A stretch of 64,000 bases of DNA from Microbispora sp. H11081 (GCF_012999535.1 NZ_JABBWV010000014.1:62001-126000); one strand, 5' to 3'. Shown: positions 16,347 through 25,298, counted from the first letter of the stretch. Notes: generated by a model not told the origin, from the sequence alone. Numbers and translations: made by a program.

Positions 16347-16942
16347 GGCTGGAGCGCGCGGCCGCCGCCGAACGCCTTCACGCGGCAGTCATTCTGGATC
16401 TTGGAGATGTCGACGCCGTCCCCGGGGACGCTCGCGTACCGCCAGCCGACCTTCGCGGGGCCGTCCACCTTGACGAGGTGGACGTCGAAGCCGTGGTCCT
16501 GCAGACACTTGGCCTCGATCCGGACGCTCCTGGCGTAGTCCGGGTTCCTGGCCGGGTCGAGCTCCGGCGGCAGCAGCGGCCGCAGGTGCTCGCAGGAGGC
16601 CCGCGCGGACTTCTCCGCCGCCTTGGGCCAGGTGCCCTTGCTCGGCATGCCGTGCTCGCTCAGGCAGCCGGCGTACGCCTCGCGGAACTTCCGCACCTCG
16701 GTCTCGGAACTGTCCAGGCGCAACTGCGGACGGGACTCCGTGGCACGGGCGGGCCTGGACTCGGCCTGCGCCGCGACCGGCCGGGGAGCTGACGCGTGGC
16801 CAGCGGGGGCGGCTGCGGGGGTGCTGGGGTTGCTCGCCGCCTCGGCGGCGCCGCAGGCGGTGAGGAGGCCGCAGGCGAGGGCGGCGATGGAGAGGGCGGC
16901 GGTGCGCCGCGCGGACACGCGCTGATGGGTTCGTTCGCTCAT
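16334..16942 (-). CDS. Cysteine-rich lipoprotein of unknown function
   Basis: A 202-residue exported lipoprotein. A basic start, hydrophobic core and lipobox LTAC (Cys30) are followed by a Pro/Ala-rich tether to about residue 75. The folded part then has four cysteines (in AGCLSEHG, RASCEHL, EAKCLQDHG and NDCRVK), suggesting two disulfides. I do not recognise the family by name; similar lipoproteins are often next to two-component systems in actinomycetes. It is transcribed divergently from the regulator/kinase pair, and the shared 103-base gap holds a direct-repeat operator, so it is a likely target or accessory of that system. Confidence 0.8.
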   Translation of the reverse strand: MSERTHQRVSARRTAALSIAALACGLLTACGAAEAASNPSTPAAAPAGHASAPRPVAAQAESRPARATESRPQLRLDSSETEVRKFREAYAGCLSEHGMPSKGTWPKAAEKSARASCEHLRPLLPPELDPARNPDYARSVRIEAKCLQDHGFDVHLVKVDGPAKVGWRYASVPGDGVDISKIQNDCRVKAFGGGRALQPGPQ

Positions 16943-16964
16943 ACGGAAGAAGATGGACGAGCGA

Positions 16965-16985
16965 TGTCAGGAACTTGTCAGGAAC
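16965..16985. promoter_or_regulatory. Direct-repeat operator TGTCAGGAAC, 11-base period
   Basis: Exact 10-mers TGTCAGGAAC at 16965-16974 and 16976-16985, one helical turn apart, in the divergent gap between the lipoprotein gene and the response-regulator gene. The layout fits an OmpR/PhoB-family dimer. A -10-like TACTAT at 17032-17037 lies 9 bases before the GTG at 17046, suggesting a leaderless regulator mRNA. Confidence 0.55.
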
Positions 16986-17045
16986 CCTTGGTGGGCAGAT
17001 GAGCAGGGGTGAGGTGGTCCCCAGACCGACCTACTATCGCCATCT

Positions 17046-17765
17046 GTGGGTGCATATGTCCTGATAGCAGAGGACGACGTGAAGCAGGCCGAGCTCCTCC
17101 GCCGCTACCTGGAGCGGGAGGGCCACGAGGTCGCCGCCGTCCACGACGGCCGCGCGGCCCTTGAGTCGGTGCGCAGGCGAGCCCCCGACCTGCTGGTGCT
17201 CGACGTGATGATGCCCAGGGTCGACGGGCTGGACGTCTGCCGCGTCCTGCGCGCGGAGTCGGACCTCCCGGTGCTGATGCTCACCGCCCGCTCCACCGAG
17301 GACGACCTGCTGCTCGGTCTCGACCTCGGCGCGGACGACTACATGACCAAGCCGTACAGCCCGCGCGAACTGATGGCGCGCGTCCGCACGCTGCTCAGGC
17401 GCGCCCGCACCGCCGCCGCGCCCGCCCTGCCGCTCGCGCCGGTGCTGAGGGCGGGCGCCCTGGTCGTGGACCCCGGCCGCCACGAGGTCAGCGTGGACGG
17501 CGTGCCGGTCGAGTGCACCCCCGGCGAGTTCGCGGTGCTGGAACTGCTCGCCACCCAGCCGGGACGGGTGTTCACCCGCGAGCAGATCCTCTCCCGGCTG
17601 CACGGCTTCGACCGCTACATCACCTCCCGCACCGTGGACGTCCACGTGATGAACCTCCGCCGGAAGATCGAGCCAGCGCCGCGCCGTCCCGTACGGCTCG
17701 TCACCGTCTACGGAGTGGGCTACAAACTCGCCGACGACCGGCGGGACCCGCGCGATGCGGGCTGA
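17046..17765 (+). CDS. OmpR/PhoB-family response regulator
   Basis: Response regulator of 239 residues. The receiver domain has AEDD at 9-12, phospho-acceptor Asp53 in LLVLDVMMPR and Lys102 in YMTKP. The winged-helix domain (about 140-230) ends with VTVYGVGYKLAD. GTG at 17046 is probably at or near the transcription start, since a -10-like TACTAT ends 9 bases upstream and there is no ribosome-binding site. It overlaps its kinase gene by 11 bases. A direct repeat upstream suggests autoregulation and control of the divergent lipoprotein gene. Confidence 0.93.
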   Translation: MGAYVLIAEDDVKQAELLRRYLEREGHEVAAVHDGRAALESVRRRAPDLLVLDVMMPRVDGLDVCRVLRAESDLPVLMLTARSTEDDLLLGLDLGADDYMTKPYSPRELMARVRTLLRRARTAAAPALPLAPVLRAGALVVDPGRHEVSVDGVPVECTPGEFAVLELLATQPGRVFTREQILSRLHGFDRYITSRTVDVHVMNLRRKIEPAPRRPVRLVTVYGVGYKLADDRRDPRDAG

Positions 17766-19581
17766 CGTGCCGCTCCACCGCAGCCTGCTGCTGCGGGTGC
17801 TCGCGGTGTCCGTCCTGGTGTCGGTCTGCTCGATCGCGGCGACGGCCTGGCTGACCGTCCGGAGCACCACCGTGGCGATCAGGCAGGAACAGGGGCAGGC
17901 ACTCGCCGACGACGCCCGCACGTACGACACCCTGCTCGGCTACGCGGCCACCCACCCGGGCTGGGACGGCGCGGCGGAGGTCGTGCGGCGGCTGGCGCGC
18001 GACACCGGTCGCCGCGTAACGATCACCACGGACCGGCGCGTGCCGCTTCTGGACTCCGACGCCGGGCCGCCCGCGAAGCTGCCCGCCCGGCCGACCGCGT
18101 CGATCGACCCGCTGCACGTCGACACGGTCCTGTCGGCCGCGTCCAGTTCGCCCCTGACTGCCGCGCCCGACCCCATCGACCCGCGCGCCGTGGGGCCCTT
18201 CCTGCTGCCGCGCAAGGAACGTGACGCGCTGCGCGTCGCCGCCGAGCAGCGCGCCGCCTGCCTGCGCGGCTCCTTCGGCTCCGTCGCCACGATCGCCGAC
18301 AGCCCGAGCGGACGGCCCGTGCTCGACACCCGGGACGCGCGCCCGTACTCCGATACCCGATGCCCGAGCACCGTCCTCGACCGGCCGACGACCACCGAGG
18401 CCAAAGCCCTCGCGGCGCTGCAGAAGCTCGTCGACAGTTGCCTGGAGCGGCGGCACGAGTCGCACGTGCGGCTCAACCTCGACTTCAGCTGGACACGGGT
18501 GCCCGCGGCCGCTCCCGCCGCGGCTGCGGCGGACGACGCCGCCCGCGGCAACGTCGTCCCCGAATGCGTCACCGGCAGCCGCCGCGAGCAGCTCGCACCG
18601 TACGTCGCCCCGCCCGCGCTGCTCTTCATCAGCAGCCGCGGCGGCGACACCTCGACCGTCTTCGACCTGTCGCCGGAGAACCAGGCCCGCATCGCCGGAG
18701 TGGCCGCCCTCGTGCTGCTGATCACCGTGACGGCCAGCGTCATGGCCGGAACCCGGTTGAGCCGCCCCCTGCGGGCGCTCACCGACGCCGTACGGAACAT
18801 GCAGGAAGGGCGTGCCGCCCGCGTCGAGGTCAGGGGGAAGGACGAGATCGGCAGGCTCGCCGCGGCCTTCAACGCCATGGCCGAGCGGCGCGAGCGGCTG
18901 GAGGAGCTGCGCAAGGCGATGGTCGGCGACGTCGCCCACGAGCTGCGGACGCCGCTGAGCAACATCCGCGGCTGGCTGGAGGCCGCCCAGGACGGGCTCG
19001 CCGACCCCGATCCGGAACTCGTGTCGTCGCTGCTGGAGGAGGCATTGCTGCTCCAGCGCGTCATCGACGACCTGCAGGACCTGGCGGTGGCCGACGCGGG
19101 CGAGCTGAGAGTGCACGCCGAGCCGGTCGACGTGGCCGACCTGCTGGCCCAGGTCGCGACCGCGCACCGAGGCGGCGCGGCGGCGGCCGGCGTCACGCTG
19201 ATGACGCGGGCCGACGGACGCCTCCACCTGGTCGCCGACCCCGTACGGCTGCGCCAGGCGGTGGGCAACCTCGTCTCGAACGCCGTACGGCACACCCCGC
19301 CGGGCGGCACCGTACGCCTGCTCGCCCGCCGCGAGGACGGCGACGTGGTGGTCGACGTGGCCGACACGGGCAGCGGGATCGCGCCCGGCGACCTCCCGCT
19401 GGTCTTCGAGAGGTTCTGGCGGGTGGAGAAGTCACGCAACAGGCGCAGCGGAGGCAGCGGGCTCGGCCTGCCCATCGCCCGCAAGCTCGCCGAGGCCCAC
19501 GGCGGGTCGCTCAGCGCCACCAGCGTCGTCGGCGAGGGTTCGACCTTCACGCTCCGGCTGCCCGCACACGCCCAGACCTGA
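17755..19581 (+). CDS. Sensor histidine kinase with large extracytoplasmic domain
   Basis: Kinase of 608 residues. Transmembrane helices at about 11-33 and 312-332 flank an extracytoplasmic region of about 275 residues with four cysteines (C169, C203, C229, C271). HAMP lies at about 333-383. HisKA carries DVAHELRTPL with His395. The ATPase domain has the N-box NLVSNAVRHTPPGG, G1 DTGSGIAPGD, an F-box FERFWRV and G2 SGGSGLGLPIA. The large Cys-containing sensor next to a Cys-rich lipoprotein suggests that the lipoprotein could be a ligand or partner; this is inference. The start overlaps the regulator gene. Confidence 0.93.
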   Translation: MRADVPLHRSLLLRVLAVSVLVSVCSIAATAWLTVRSTTVAIRQEQGQALADDARTYDTLLGYAATHPGWDGAAEVVRRLARDTGRRVTITTDRRVPLLDSDAGPPAKLPARPTASIDPLHVDTVLSAASSSPLTAAPDPIDPRAVGPFLLPRKERDALRVAAEQRAACLRGSFGSVATIADSPSGRPVLDTRDARPYSDTRCPSTVLDRPTTTEAKALAALQKLVDSCLERRHESHVRLNLDFSWTRVPAAAPAAAAADDAARGNVVPECVTGSRREQLAPYVAPPALLFISSRGGDTSTVFDLSPENQARIAGVAALVLLITVTASVMAGTRLSRPLRALTDAVRNMQEGRAARVEVRGKDEIGRLAAAFNAMAERRERLEELRKAMVGDVAHELRTPLSNIRGWLEAAQDGLADPDPELVSSLLEEALLLQRVIDDLQDLAVADAGELRVHAEPVDVADLLAQVATAHRGGAAAAGVTLMTRADGRLHLVADPVRLRQAVGNLVSNAVRHTPPGGTVRLLARREDGDVVVDVADTGSGIAPGDLPLVFERFWRVEKSRNRRSGGSGLGLPIARKLAEAHGGSLSATSVVGEGSTFTLRLPAHAQT

Positions 19582-19610
19582 GCCCGCTCGCCCGGCCCTG
19601 ATCGTCAAGG

Positions 19611-20699
19611 TCATCGGGCCAGGGGAAAGGCGATGCGCAGACCGTCTTCGCCGCCGACGGCGACCGCTTGACGAGCGACGCGGATCCGGGTGGCCGTCGC
19701 GGTCGGCTCTCCGTTGCCGAGGTTGCGGTTGTAGTAGGGGTGGGCGCCGCTGGCCACCACGAGACGGAGGCGGTGGCCGGCCGCGAAGCGGTGACCGATG
19801 GGGCCCAGGTCGACCTCGACGGGTACGCCTTCGCCGAGGCCGGGATCCGTGATGCGGACGATGCCGTCGGCGACGTTCTGCACCTGCCCGTTCTCGTAGA
19901 CGTCCAGGACCCGCAGGAACAGGTCGGCGCTGGGCGCGGCCGGCCAGGTCCAGCGGCTCCCGCAGCGGAGCACTGGTGAAGACGCGCACATCTTCCCGTT
20001 GTTCGAGGGTGCCGCTGTCCCAGAGGCCGCTGACGTCGCCGGTGCCGATGGTGAGGAACCCGACGGAGGGGGTGGGGTCGGCTGGGTCGTACGTCCATTC
20101 CACCCGCTTGGCCAGGTCACCGGGGGCCGCCAGCAACTGCTCGTCGGAGCTCGCGTAGAAGACGGTGGTCTCCGGTTCGTGCCACCTATCGAGTTCGTGC
20201 CAGTCGGCGTCGGCGCCGATGCGGTAGTAACGCAGGGCGCCGAAACGGTCCCCACCTTCGCCACGCACGTAGGTGTCGAACCAGGCGAGCTTCTCGGCCA
20301 TGGAGATGCGCGGGTCGAGGACGGCGTGCGGCCACGGCCCGATGACGAAGCGGTACGGCATGTCGCCGGTGTTCCGGTTCAGGCGCTCGAAGTCCTGCCA
20401 GCAGTAGCTGCGGTGGTAGTCGTACCAGCCGTCGAGGTGCAGGAACGGCGCCGGAGGGTCGTCCAGCAGTTCGGCGAAGTTCAAGGCCTGCCAGTGCGGG
20501 TCCTCGCCGTCGTGGGCCAGGCGCTCTTGGTAGAAGTCGAGGGTGGTTCCGGTGGCGGCGACGTCCGCCTGGTCGAGCGGCAGATGGTCGTACGGGTTCT
20601 CGCCGACCTCGGCGCCGTTCGCCTGCTGTACGGCGGTCCAGCTGAGGGCCAGCTCGAGAGCGAAGCCGCCGCCGGGATACCAGGAGCTGACCGGTCATC
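19611..20699 (-). pseudogene. Decayed CocE/NonD family hydrolase (X-Pro peptidase-like)
   Basis: Translating the minus strand from about 20690 gives a good CocE/NonD segment: SSWYPGGGFALELALSW, then the hallmark APFLHLDGWYDYHRSY and FVIGPWPHA, continuing to TSAPLREPLDLAG near 19940. There the frame is lost, and the homology resumes in another frame with SADLFLRVLDVYENGQVQ and runs to a natural stop at 19611. A short internal deletion with a frameshift fits best, since the beta-sandwich start normally found between these segments is missing. The N-terminal third, including the nucleophile Ser region, is absent: an in-frame stop occurs near 20696 and upstream sequence is unrelated. The gene is therefore both 5'-truncated and frameshifted. 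The 150 bases upstream hold no gene. Confidence 0.8.
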
Positions 20700-20852
20700 G
20701 GACGCCATGGGTCACAGACGGGATTGAACCGTAGGAGCTGGTCTGCTGGGCTTGCCCGGGTCGATGGCAGGAGGGATGCGCGGGCTCTACATCAGCCACC
20801 TACGGCCCGCGCTCTCCCGCTTGGCCACATCCCGGAGCCGGAGGCTTTTGAA

Positions 20853-21179
20853 TCAAGCTGTGTTGGCGAGATCAACGTTGGCCAGGGCTCGTAGTAGCCC
20901 GGACAGATGCATCAGGTCGTGCCAGAGGATCACGTCGTCATTCTTGGAGCGATCAGGTGCGCCGTGCAGGTCGGCCAGGTCGTCGCTGACCTGTCCGCAT
21001 CCGACGTGCTGGGCTGGATCATTGTCCATGTCGAAAGCGGCCTGCAGTGGGATGTCCCAGTAGTAGTCGACGTTCCATCGTGAGAGGTCGATGCGGGCGC
21101 CATGTCGCCGCTCCACGGCGTCCAGGAGAAGGGTGGTTAGTCGGCGGAGTTCTGCAATCTTCAGGACCATGTCGCTCAT
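20853..21179 (-). CDS. Small hypothetical protein
   Basis: A 108-residue acidic, soluble protein from ATG at 21179. It begins MSDMVLKIAELRRL and contains WNVDYYWDIP, a run that looks conserved, then CGQVSDDLADL and LWHDLMHLSGLLRALA. Mostly helical; no signal peptide or membrane helix. I do not recognise a named family. It lies just beyond the 3' end of the tRNA-Tyr gene and its terminator, on the same strand, next to the decayed hydrolase. No clear ribosome-binding site; the second ATG, three codons in, is an alternative. Confidence 0.65.
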   Translation of the reverse strand: MSDMVLKIAELRRLTTLLLDAVERRHGARIDLSRWNVDYYWDIPLQAAFDMDNDPAQHVGCGQVSDDLADLHGAPDRSKNDDVILWHDLMHLSGLLRALANVDLANTA

Positions 21180-21266
21180 GCGGTCATCGTTGCAGGCGAG
21201 CAGGGGGCGCTCTCCACGTCCGCGACCGGAGCCGCCGACGGCCGACTGCATAGGCCGGAAAGCAGA

Positions 21267-21286
21267 AGAGGCCCCGGAGGGCCTCT
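21267..21286 (-). terminator. Terminator of the tRNA-Tyr gene
   Basis: Perfect 8-bp stem AGAGGCCC / GGGCCTCT with loop CGGA, 16 bases beyond the tRNA 3' end in its direction of transcription. Confidence 0.7.
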
Positions 21287-21301
21287 GAGCTGCTGTTCTG
21301 C

Positions 21302-21386
21302 TGGTGGCAGGTCCAGGGTTCGAACCTGGGTAGGCTGAGCCGACGGTTTTACAGACCGCTCCCTTTGGCCACTCGGGCAACCTGCC
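21302..21386 (-). tRNA. tRNA-Tyr (GTA anticodon), CCA encoded
   Basis: The minus strand shows a complete class II tRNA: acceptor GGCAGGT / ACCTGCC, D-arm around GCCCGAGTGGCC, anticodon loop CTGTAAA (anticodon GTA at plus positions 21350-21352), a long variable arm, T-arm CCAGG-TTCGAAC-CCTGG, discriminator A and an encoded CCA (plus positions 21302-21304). The long variable arm with a GTA anticodon identifies bacterial tRNA-Tyr. Confidence 0.97.
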
Positions 21387-21539
21387 TTGTCTTCCGCTCG
21401 ACGCGGCGACAGGTAGAAGAATAGCGGACTTCCCGGGTGCACGTGACATGGGTTCCGGCGCGGTCTCCACGCATGATCGCCGGGGTGCGGACGGCCCGGA
21501 AACCCAGGAGCGGAAGCGGCAGGCCGAGGCCATAGTGGA

Positions 21540-22022
21540 ATGGTGATCAGACAGGCTGAGCCGGCGGATCTCGCGGCCCTGGCGGCGATCGAGAGGGCGG
21601 CGGACCGCATGTTCGTGCCGCTCGGCATCGTCTTCCCGCCAGGCCCCACGGTCGTGGAAGGGTGCGACGACCCCGGGCGTGTCATCGTGGCGGGCCGGCC
21701 GCCGGTGGGGTTCGCCCTGGTCGGGGTGATCGACGGCCTGACCCACCTCGAACAGATCGCCGTACGCCCCGAGCACGGCAACCGGGGAATCGGCATACGG
21801 CTCCTCGACGCCGTCCTGGCGGCGGCCGCGCGGGCCGGGAGCGCCGCGGTGACGCTGACGACGTTCCGGGATGTGCCGTGGAACGCCCCCTGGTACGCCC
21901 GTCGCGGCTTCCGCGTCGTACGACCCGACGAGTGGGGACCGGAGCTCACCGAGCTCGTCGAGCACGAACGGGTTCTCGGGGTCGATGTGGGGCCCCGCGT
22001 CGTCATGAGGATGGACCTCTGA
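21540..22022 (+). CDS. GNAT-family N-acetyltransferase
   Basis: A 160-residue acetyl-CoA-dependent acetyltransferase. The fold is recognisable from VIRQAEPADLAALAAIERAA at the N-terminus, the acetyl-CoA site IAVRPEHGNRGIGIRLLDA (about 76-94) and the late WYARRGFRVV. The acceptor substrate cannot be told from sequence. No ribosome-binding site precedes the ATG at 21540 and the gene may be leaderless. It lies between tRNA-Tyr and yajQ, with no apparent functional link to either. Confidence 0.88.
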   Translation: MVIRQAEPADLAALAAIERAADRMFVPLGIVFPPGPTVVEGCDDPGRVIVAGRPPVGFALVGVIDGLTHLEQIAVRPEHGNRGIGIRLLDAVLAAAARAGSAAVTLTTFRDVPWNAPWYARRGFRVVRPDEWGPELTELVEHERVLGVDVGPRVVMRMDL

Positions 22023-22076
22023 TCACATCGCCGCCCACTAATCTCGAAGGCTAACGGAGAGAGGACACGGACACCG

Positions 22077-22568
22077 ATGGCCGACAGCAGTTTCGACGTG
22101 GTGAGCAAGATCGACCACCAGGAGGTCGACAACGCCCTGAACCAGACGGTCAAGGAGGTCGGGCATCGCTTCGACTTCAAGGGCACCGGCGCGAGCATCT
22201 CCTGGTCGGGGCAGAAGGACATCGAGATCAGGGCGAACAGCGAGGAGCGCGCCAACGCGGTGCTCGACGTCTTCAAGGAGAAGATCGTCAGGCGCAACCT
22301 GTCCCTGAAGATCCTGGACGCGGGCGAGCCGAAGCTGTCCGGCAAGGAGTACCGCCTGATGGTGTCCCTCAAGGAGGGCATCGACCAGGAGAACGCCAAG
22401 AAGATCTCCAAGCTGATCCGGGACGAGGGCCCGAAGGGCGTGAAGGCGCAGATCCAGGGCGACGAGCTCCGGGTCAGCTCCAAGAAGAAGGACGACCTGC
22501 AGGAGGTGATCTCCCTGCTCAAGGGCAAGGACCTCGACCTCGCCCTCCAGTTCGTCAACTATCGGTGA
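22077..22568 (+). CDS. yajQ: YajQ family nucleotide-binding protein
   Basis: A 163-residue protein with full-length match to YajQ (formerly DUF520). It starts [20 protein letters not shown], with [16 protein letters not shown] and ending [11 protein letters not shown], all typical. YajQ has two ferredoxin-like domains that bind nucleotides; some members are cyclic-di-GMP receptors, but that role is not shown for actinomycetes. GGAGAG lies upstream (around 22060). It is followed by a very stable terminator hairpin and is probably monocistronic or paired with the GNAT gene 54 bases upstream. Confidence 0.95.
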   Translation: MADSSFDVVSKIDHQEVDNALNQTVKEVGHRFDFKGTGASISWSGQKDIEIRANSEERANAVLDVFKEKIVRRNLSLKILDAGEPKLSGKEYRLMVSLKEGIDQENAKKISKLIRDEGPKGVKAQIQGDELRVSSKKKDDLQEVISLLKGKDLDLALQFVNYR

Positions 22569-22595
22569 TACGCGTCACAGCCTGACGCGCGGATC

Positions 22596-22624
22596 AAGGC
22601 CCTGAACTGCGAGTTCAGGGCCTT
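22596..22624 (+). terminator. Terminator after yajQ
   Basis: Perfect 13-bp stem AAGGCCCTGAACT / AGTTCAGGGCCTT with a GCG loop, 28 bases past the stop codon. Confidence 0.85.
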
Positions 22625-22684
22625 CGTCATCTCCGGACCACCCGCGTGCCTCCGGCGGTTTGGTTGCCCCGAGCAACGATCACC

Positions 22685-22709
22685 TACGATTGCTTAGGGA
22701 AACTAAGTA
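22685..22709 (+). promoter_or_regulatory. Promoter and MarR-type operator for the MFS/YceI/MarR operon
   Basis: A -10-like TACGAT (22685-22690) is followed directly by the inverted repeat TGCTTAG-GGAAA-CTAAGTA (22691-22709; six of seven positions pair, the outer one being imperfect). The repeat covers the expected transcription start. The 19-bp size and position suit a MarR repressor, and a MarR gene lies at the end of the same gene run at 26189. AGCGGAGGGGG then serves the GTG at 22728. Confidence 0.55.
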
Positions 22710-22727
22710 CTAGCGGAGGGGGCTGCG

Positions 22728-25298
22728 GTGGCGAACACGATGACCAGGGAGACGCCGCCGGGAACGGCGGCCCCGGGAATGACGCACCGGGAGATCCTGG
22801 AGGCGCTCTCGGGGCTGCTGCTCGGCATGTTCGTCGCGATCCTGTCGTCGACCGTCGTGGCGAACGCGCTTCCCACCATCATGGTGGACCTGAAGGCGGA
22901 CGAGACGACCTACACCTGGGTGATCACCGCGACGCTGCTCGCTGCGACGGTCTCGACGCCGATCTGGGGCAAGCTGGCCGACCTGACGAGCAAGAAGGCG
23001 CTCATCCAGATCGGCCTGAGCGTGTACGTCATCGGCTCCATCATCGCCGGCCAGTCGCAGAACCCCACGATGCTGATCACTGCGCGGGTGGTGCAGGGCC
23101 TGGGCGTCGGCGGCCTCACCGCGCTCACCCAAGTCATCATGGCGGCGATGATCTCGCCACGGGAGCGGGGGCGCTACTCGGGCTACCTGGGGGCGGTGTT
23201 CGCGGTCGGCACGATCGGCGGTCCGCTGATCGGCGGCCTCATCGTGGACACCGACTGGCTCGGCTGGCGCTGGTGCTTCTACGTCGGCGTGCCCTTCGCG
23301 ATCATTTCGCTGATCGTGCTGCAGAAGACCCTGCACCTGCCCGTGGTCAAGCGCGAGGTGCGCATCGACTGGGGTGGCGCGGTCCTCATCGCCGCCTCGG
23401 TCTCGCTGCTGCTGATCTGGGTGTCCTTCGCGGGCAACAAGTACGACTGGCTGTCGTGGCAGACCGGCGCGATGGTCGGCGGGGCCGTCGTCCTCGCGGC
23501 GCTGTTCCTCCTGGTCGAGTCGAAGGCCCGTGAGCCCATCGTCCCGCTGCGCCTGTTCCGGATGCGTACGGTCAGCCTCGCCGTGGTCGCCAGCGTGCTG
23601 GTCGGCGTGGCCATGTTCGGCGCGACGACCTTCCTCAGCCAGTACTTCCAGCTCGCCCGTGGTGAGACGCCCACCGTGGCCGGCCTCATGACGCTGCCGA
23701 TGATCCTCGGCCTCGCGCTCTCCTCGACCATCTCCGGGCAGATCATCACCCGCACCGGCCGCTGGAAGTCCTTCCTGGTCTCCGGCACGTTCTTCCTCAC
23801 CGCCGGCTTCGCGCTCATGGGCATGCTGCGGTACGACACCGACTACTGGATCGTGGCCGTCTTCATGTTCCTCGTCGGCGTGGGCATCGGCATGACCCAG
23901 CAGAACCTCGTCCTCGCCGTGCAGAACGAGGTGCGGGCGGAGGACCTCGGCGCGGGCAGCGCACTGGTCGCGTTCTTCCGTTCCCTCGGTGGCGCGATCG
24001 GCGTGTCTGTGCTGGGCGCCGTGCTGGTCCACCGCGTCAAGAACTACCTGGAGGAGGGCCTGTCGGCACTGGGCGTCAGCGGGACCGGCGCGGAAAGCGG
24101 CTCGATCCCCGACCTGTCCGCGCTGCCCGCCCCGGTCCGCACCGTCGTGAAGAGCGCGTACGGCCACGGCGTCGGCGATCTGTTCCTCTACGCCGCGCCG
24201 GCCGCCTTCCTGGCGCTGATCGCCGTCCTGTTCGTCAAGGAGGTCGCACTGCGGACCAGCGCGGTCAGCGTCCGCTCCGACGCACAGGAACCCGATGCGG
24301 CTCCAACCATCGGCATCTCCCCCCAGCGCAACGGCGCCACGCCCGGACGCCACGCACAGCACGCCGCTCAGCACACCGCTCAGCGGGACGCACAGCGCGA
24401 CGGGCAGCCGCCGAGCACGGGCGGCGCCGAGATCGCCTCGCCGAACGGCCACGGCCTCACCCAGCCGCTGAACGCGCGGGTTCTCACCGCCGCGCAGGCC
24501 CAGCCGTACGCCGCCGTCGCCCTGGAGACGCACGGCCCCGGCGGCGTGGAGGTCCGCGGGTTCGTCAGGGGGCAGGACGGCGTGCCCGTGGGCCGCGCCA
24601 CGCTCACGCTGATCGACGCGCGCGGCCACCAGCTCGGCCGTACGGTGACCCGGGACGACGGGGGCTACGCGCTCCGGTCGCCGCGCGACGGGACGTACGT
24701 GCTGATCGCGTCGGCGGGCGACCGGGAGCCGCAGGTCGCGACGCTGGTCGTGGGCGACCGGCCGGTGGACTTCGACATGGTGCTCGCGGCCTCCGGCCGG
24801 TTCGTCGGCACCGTACGCGGGACGGACGGGACGCCGGTCGCCGAGGCGGTGGTCGTCGTGACGGACGTGCGCGGCGAGGTCGTGGCCACGAGCGCGACCG
24901 ACGCCGAGGGCGGCTTCTCCTTCGCCGGCATCGTGGCCGGCACTTACACGCTGACGGTCAGCGGCGCGGCGTACCGTCCTGCCGCCGTCCCCGTCGAGGT
25001 GCTGGGCAGCGGCCATACCCGGCACGACGTCGTGCTGCTGCCCGGCGCGCGGGTGCGGGGCACGGTCCGCGTCGGGGACGGCGTGCCGCTGTCCGACGCC
25101 AGGGTCACGCTGCTCGACGCCGCGGGCAACGTGGTGGGCGTGGCGACCACCGCGGAGGACGGCGAGTACGCCTTCACCGACCTCGCCGGCGGGCAGTACA
25201 CCATCGTCGCCAGCGGCTACCCGCCCGTGGCGAGCACGCTCGACCTGAACGGCCGGGGCGACGAGCCGTACGACGTGTGGCTGGGGCACGAGCGATGA
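22728..25298 (+). CDS. MFS drug:H+ antiporter (DHA2 type) fused to three carboxypeptidase-regulatory-like domains
   Basis: An 856-residue membrane exporter. Residues 20-510 are a 14-helix DHA2 (EmrB/QacA-like) transporter: motif GKLADLTSKKALIQIGL in the first cytoplasmic loop and motif C region GTIGGPLIGGLI. A His/Gln/Ala-rich linker (about 515-600) follows, then three consecutive beta-sandwich repeats of about 83 residues (603-689, 690-772, 773-856), each with a G-x-V-x-G...P-V...A-x-V...D-A/T-G-x-Y/F...G-x-Y-T pattern typical of CarboxypepD_reg/SpaA-like domains. A transporter of this type normally ends near residue 520. The next gene starts inside its stop codon and opens with a fourth repeat. 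It probably exports a hydrophobic compound and is likely repressed by the MarR protein downstream. Confidence 0.9.
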   Translation: MANTMTRETPPGTAAPGMTHREILEALSGLLLGMFVAILSSTVVANALPTIMVDLKADETTYTWVITATLLAATVSTPIWGKLADLTSKKALIQIGLSVYVIGSIIAGQSQNPTMLITARVVQGLGVGGLTALTQVIMAAMISPRERGRYSGYLGAVFAVGTIGGPLIGGLIVDTDWLGWRWCFYVGVPFAIISLIVLQKTLHLPVVKREVRIDWGGAVLIAASVSLLLIWVSFAGNKYDWLSWQTGAMVGGAVVLAALFLLVESKAREPIVPLRLFRMRTVSLAVVASVLVGVAMFGATTFLSQYFQLARGETPTVAGLMTLPMILGLALSSTISGQIITRTGRWKSFLVSGTFFLTAGFALMGMLRYDTDYWIVAVFMFLVGVGIGMTQQNLVLAVQNEVRAEDLGAGSALVAFFRSLGGAIGVSVLGAVLVHRVKNYLEEGLSALGVSGTGAESGSIPDLSALPAPVRTVVKSAYGHGVGDLFLYAAPAAFLALIAVLFVKEVALRTSAVSVRSDAQEPDAAPTIGISPQRNGATPGRHAQHAAQHTAQRDAQRDGQPPSTGGAEIASPNGHGLTQPLNARVLTAAQAQPYAAVALETHGPGGVEVRGFVRGQDGVPVGRATLTLIDARGHQLGRTVTRDDGGYALRSPRDGTYVLIASAGDREPQVATLVVGDRPVDFDMVLAASGRFVGTVRGTDGTPVAEAVVVVTDVRGEVVATSATDAEGGFSFAGIVAGTYTLTVSGAAYRPAAVPVEVLGSGHTRHDVVLLPGARVRGTVRVGDGVPLSDARVTLLDAAGNVVGVATTAEDGEYAFTDLAGGQYTIVASGYPPVASTLDLNGRGDEPYDVWLGHER

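Noticed and set aside
20700-20852. tRNA-like T-arm on the minus strand (ACGG-TTCAATC-CCGT followed by ..CCCA) as a tRNA remnant or attachment site
   Set aside because: Only four base pairs form, no matching 5' acceptor strand or anticodon arm is found upstream, and there is no copy of the tRNA-Tyr 3' end here.
22710-25289. 859-codon frame opposite the MFS transporter
   Set aside because: His/Arg/Asp-rich antisense shadow with no recognisable motifs.
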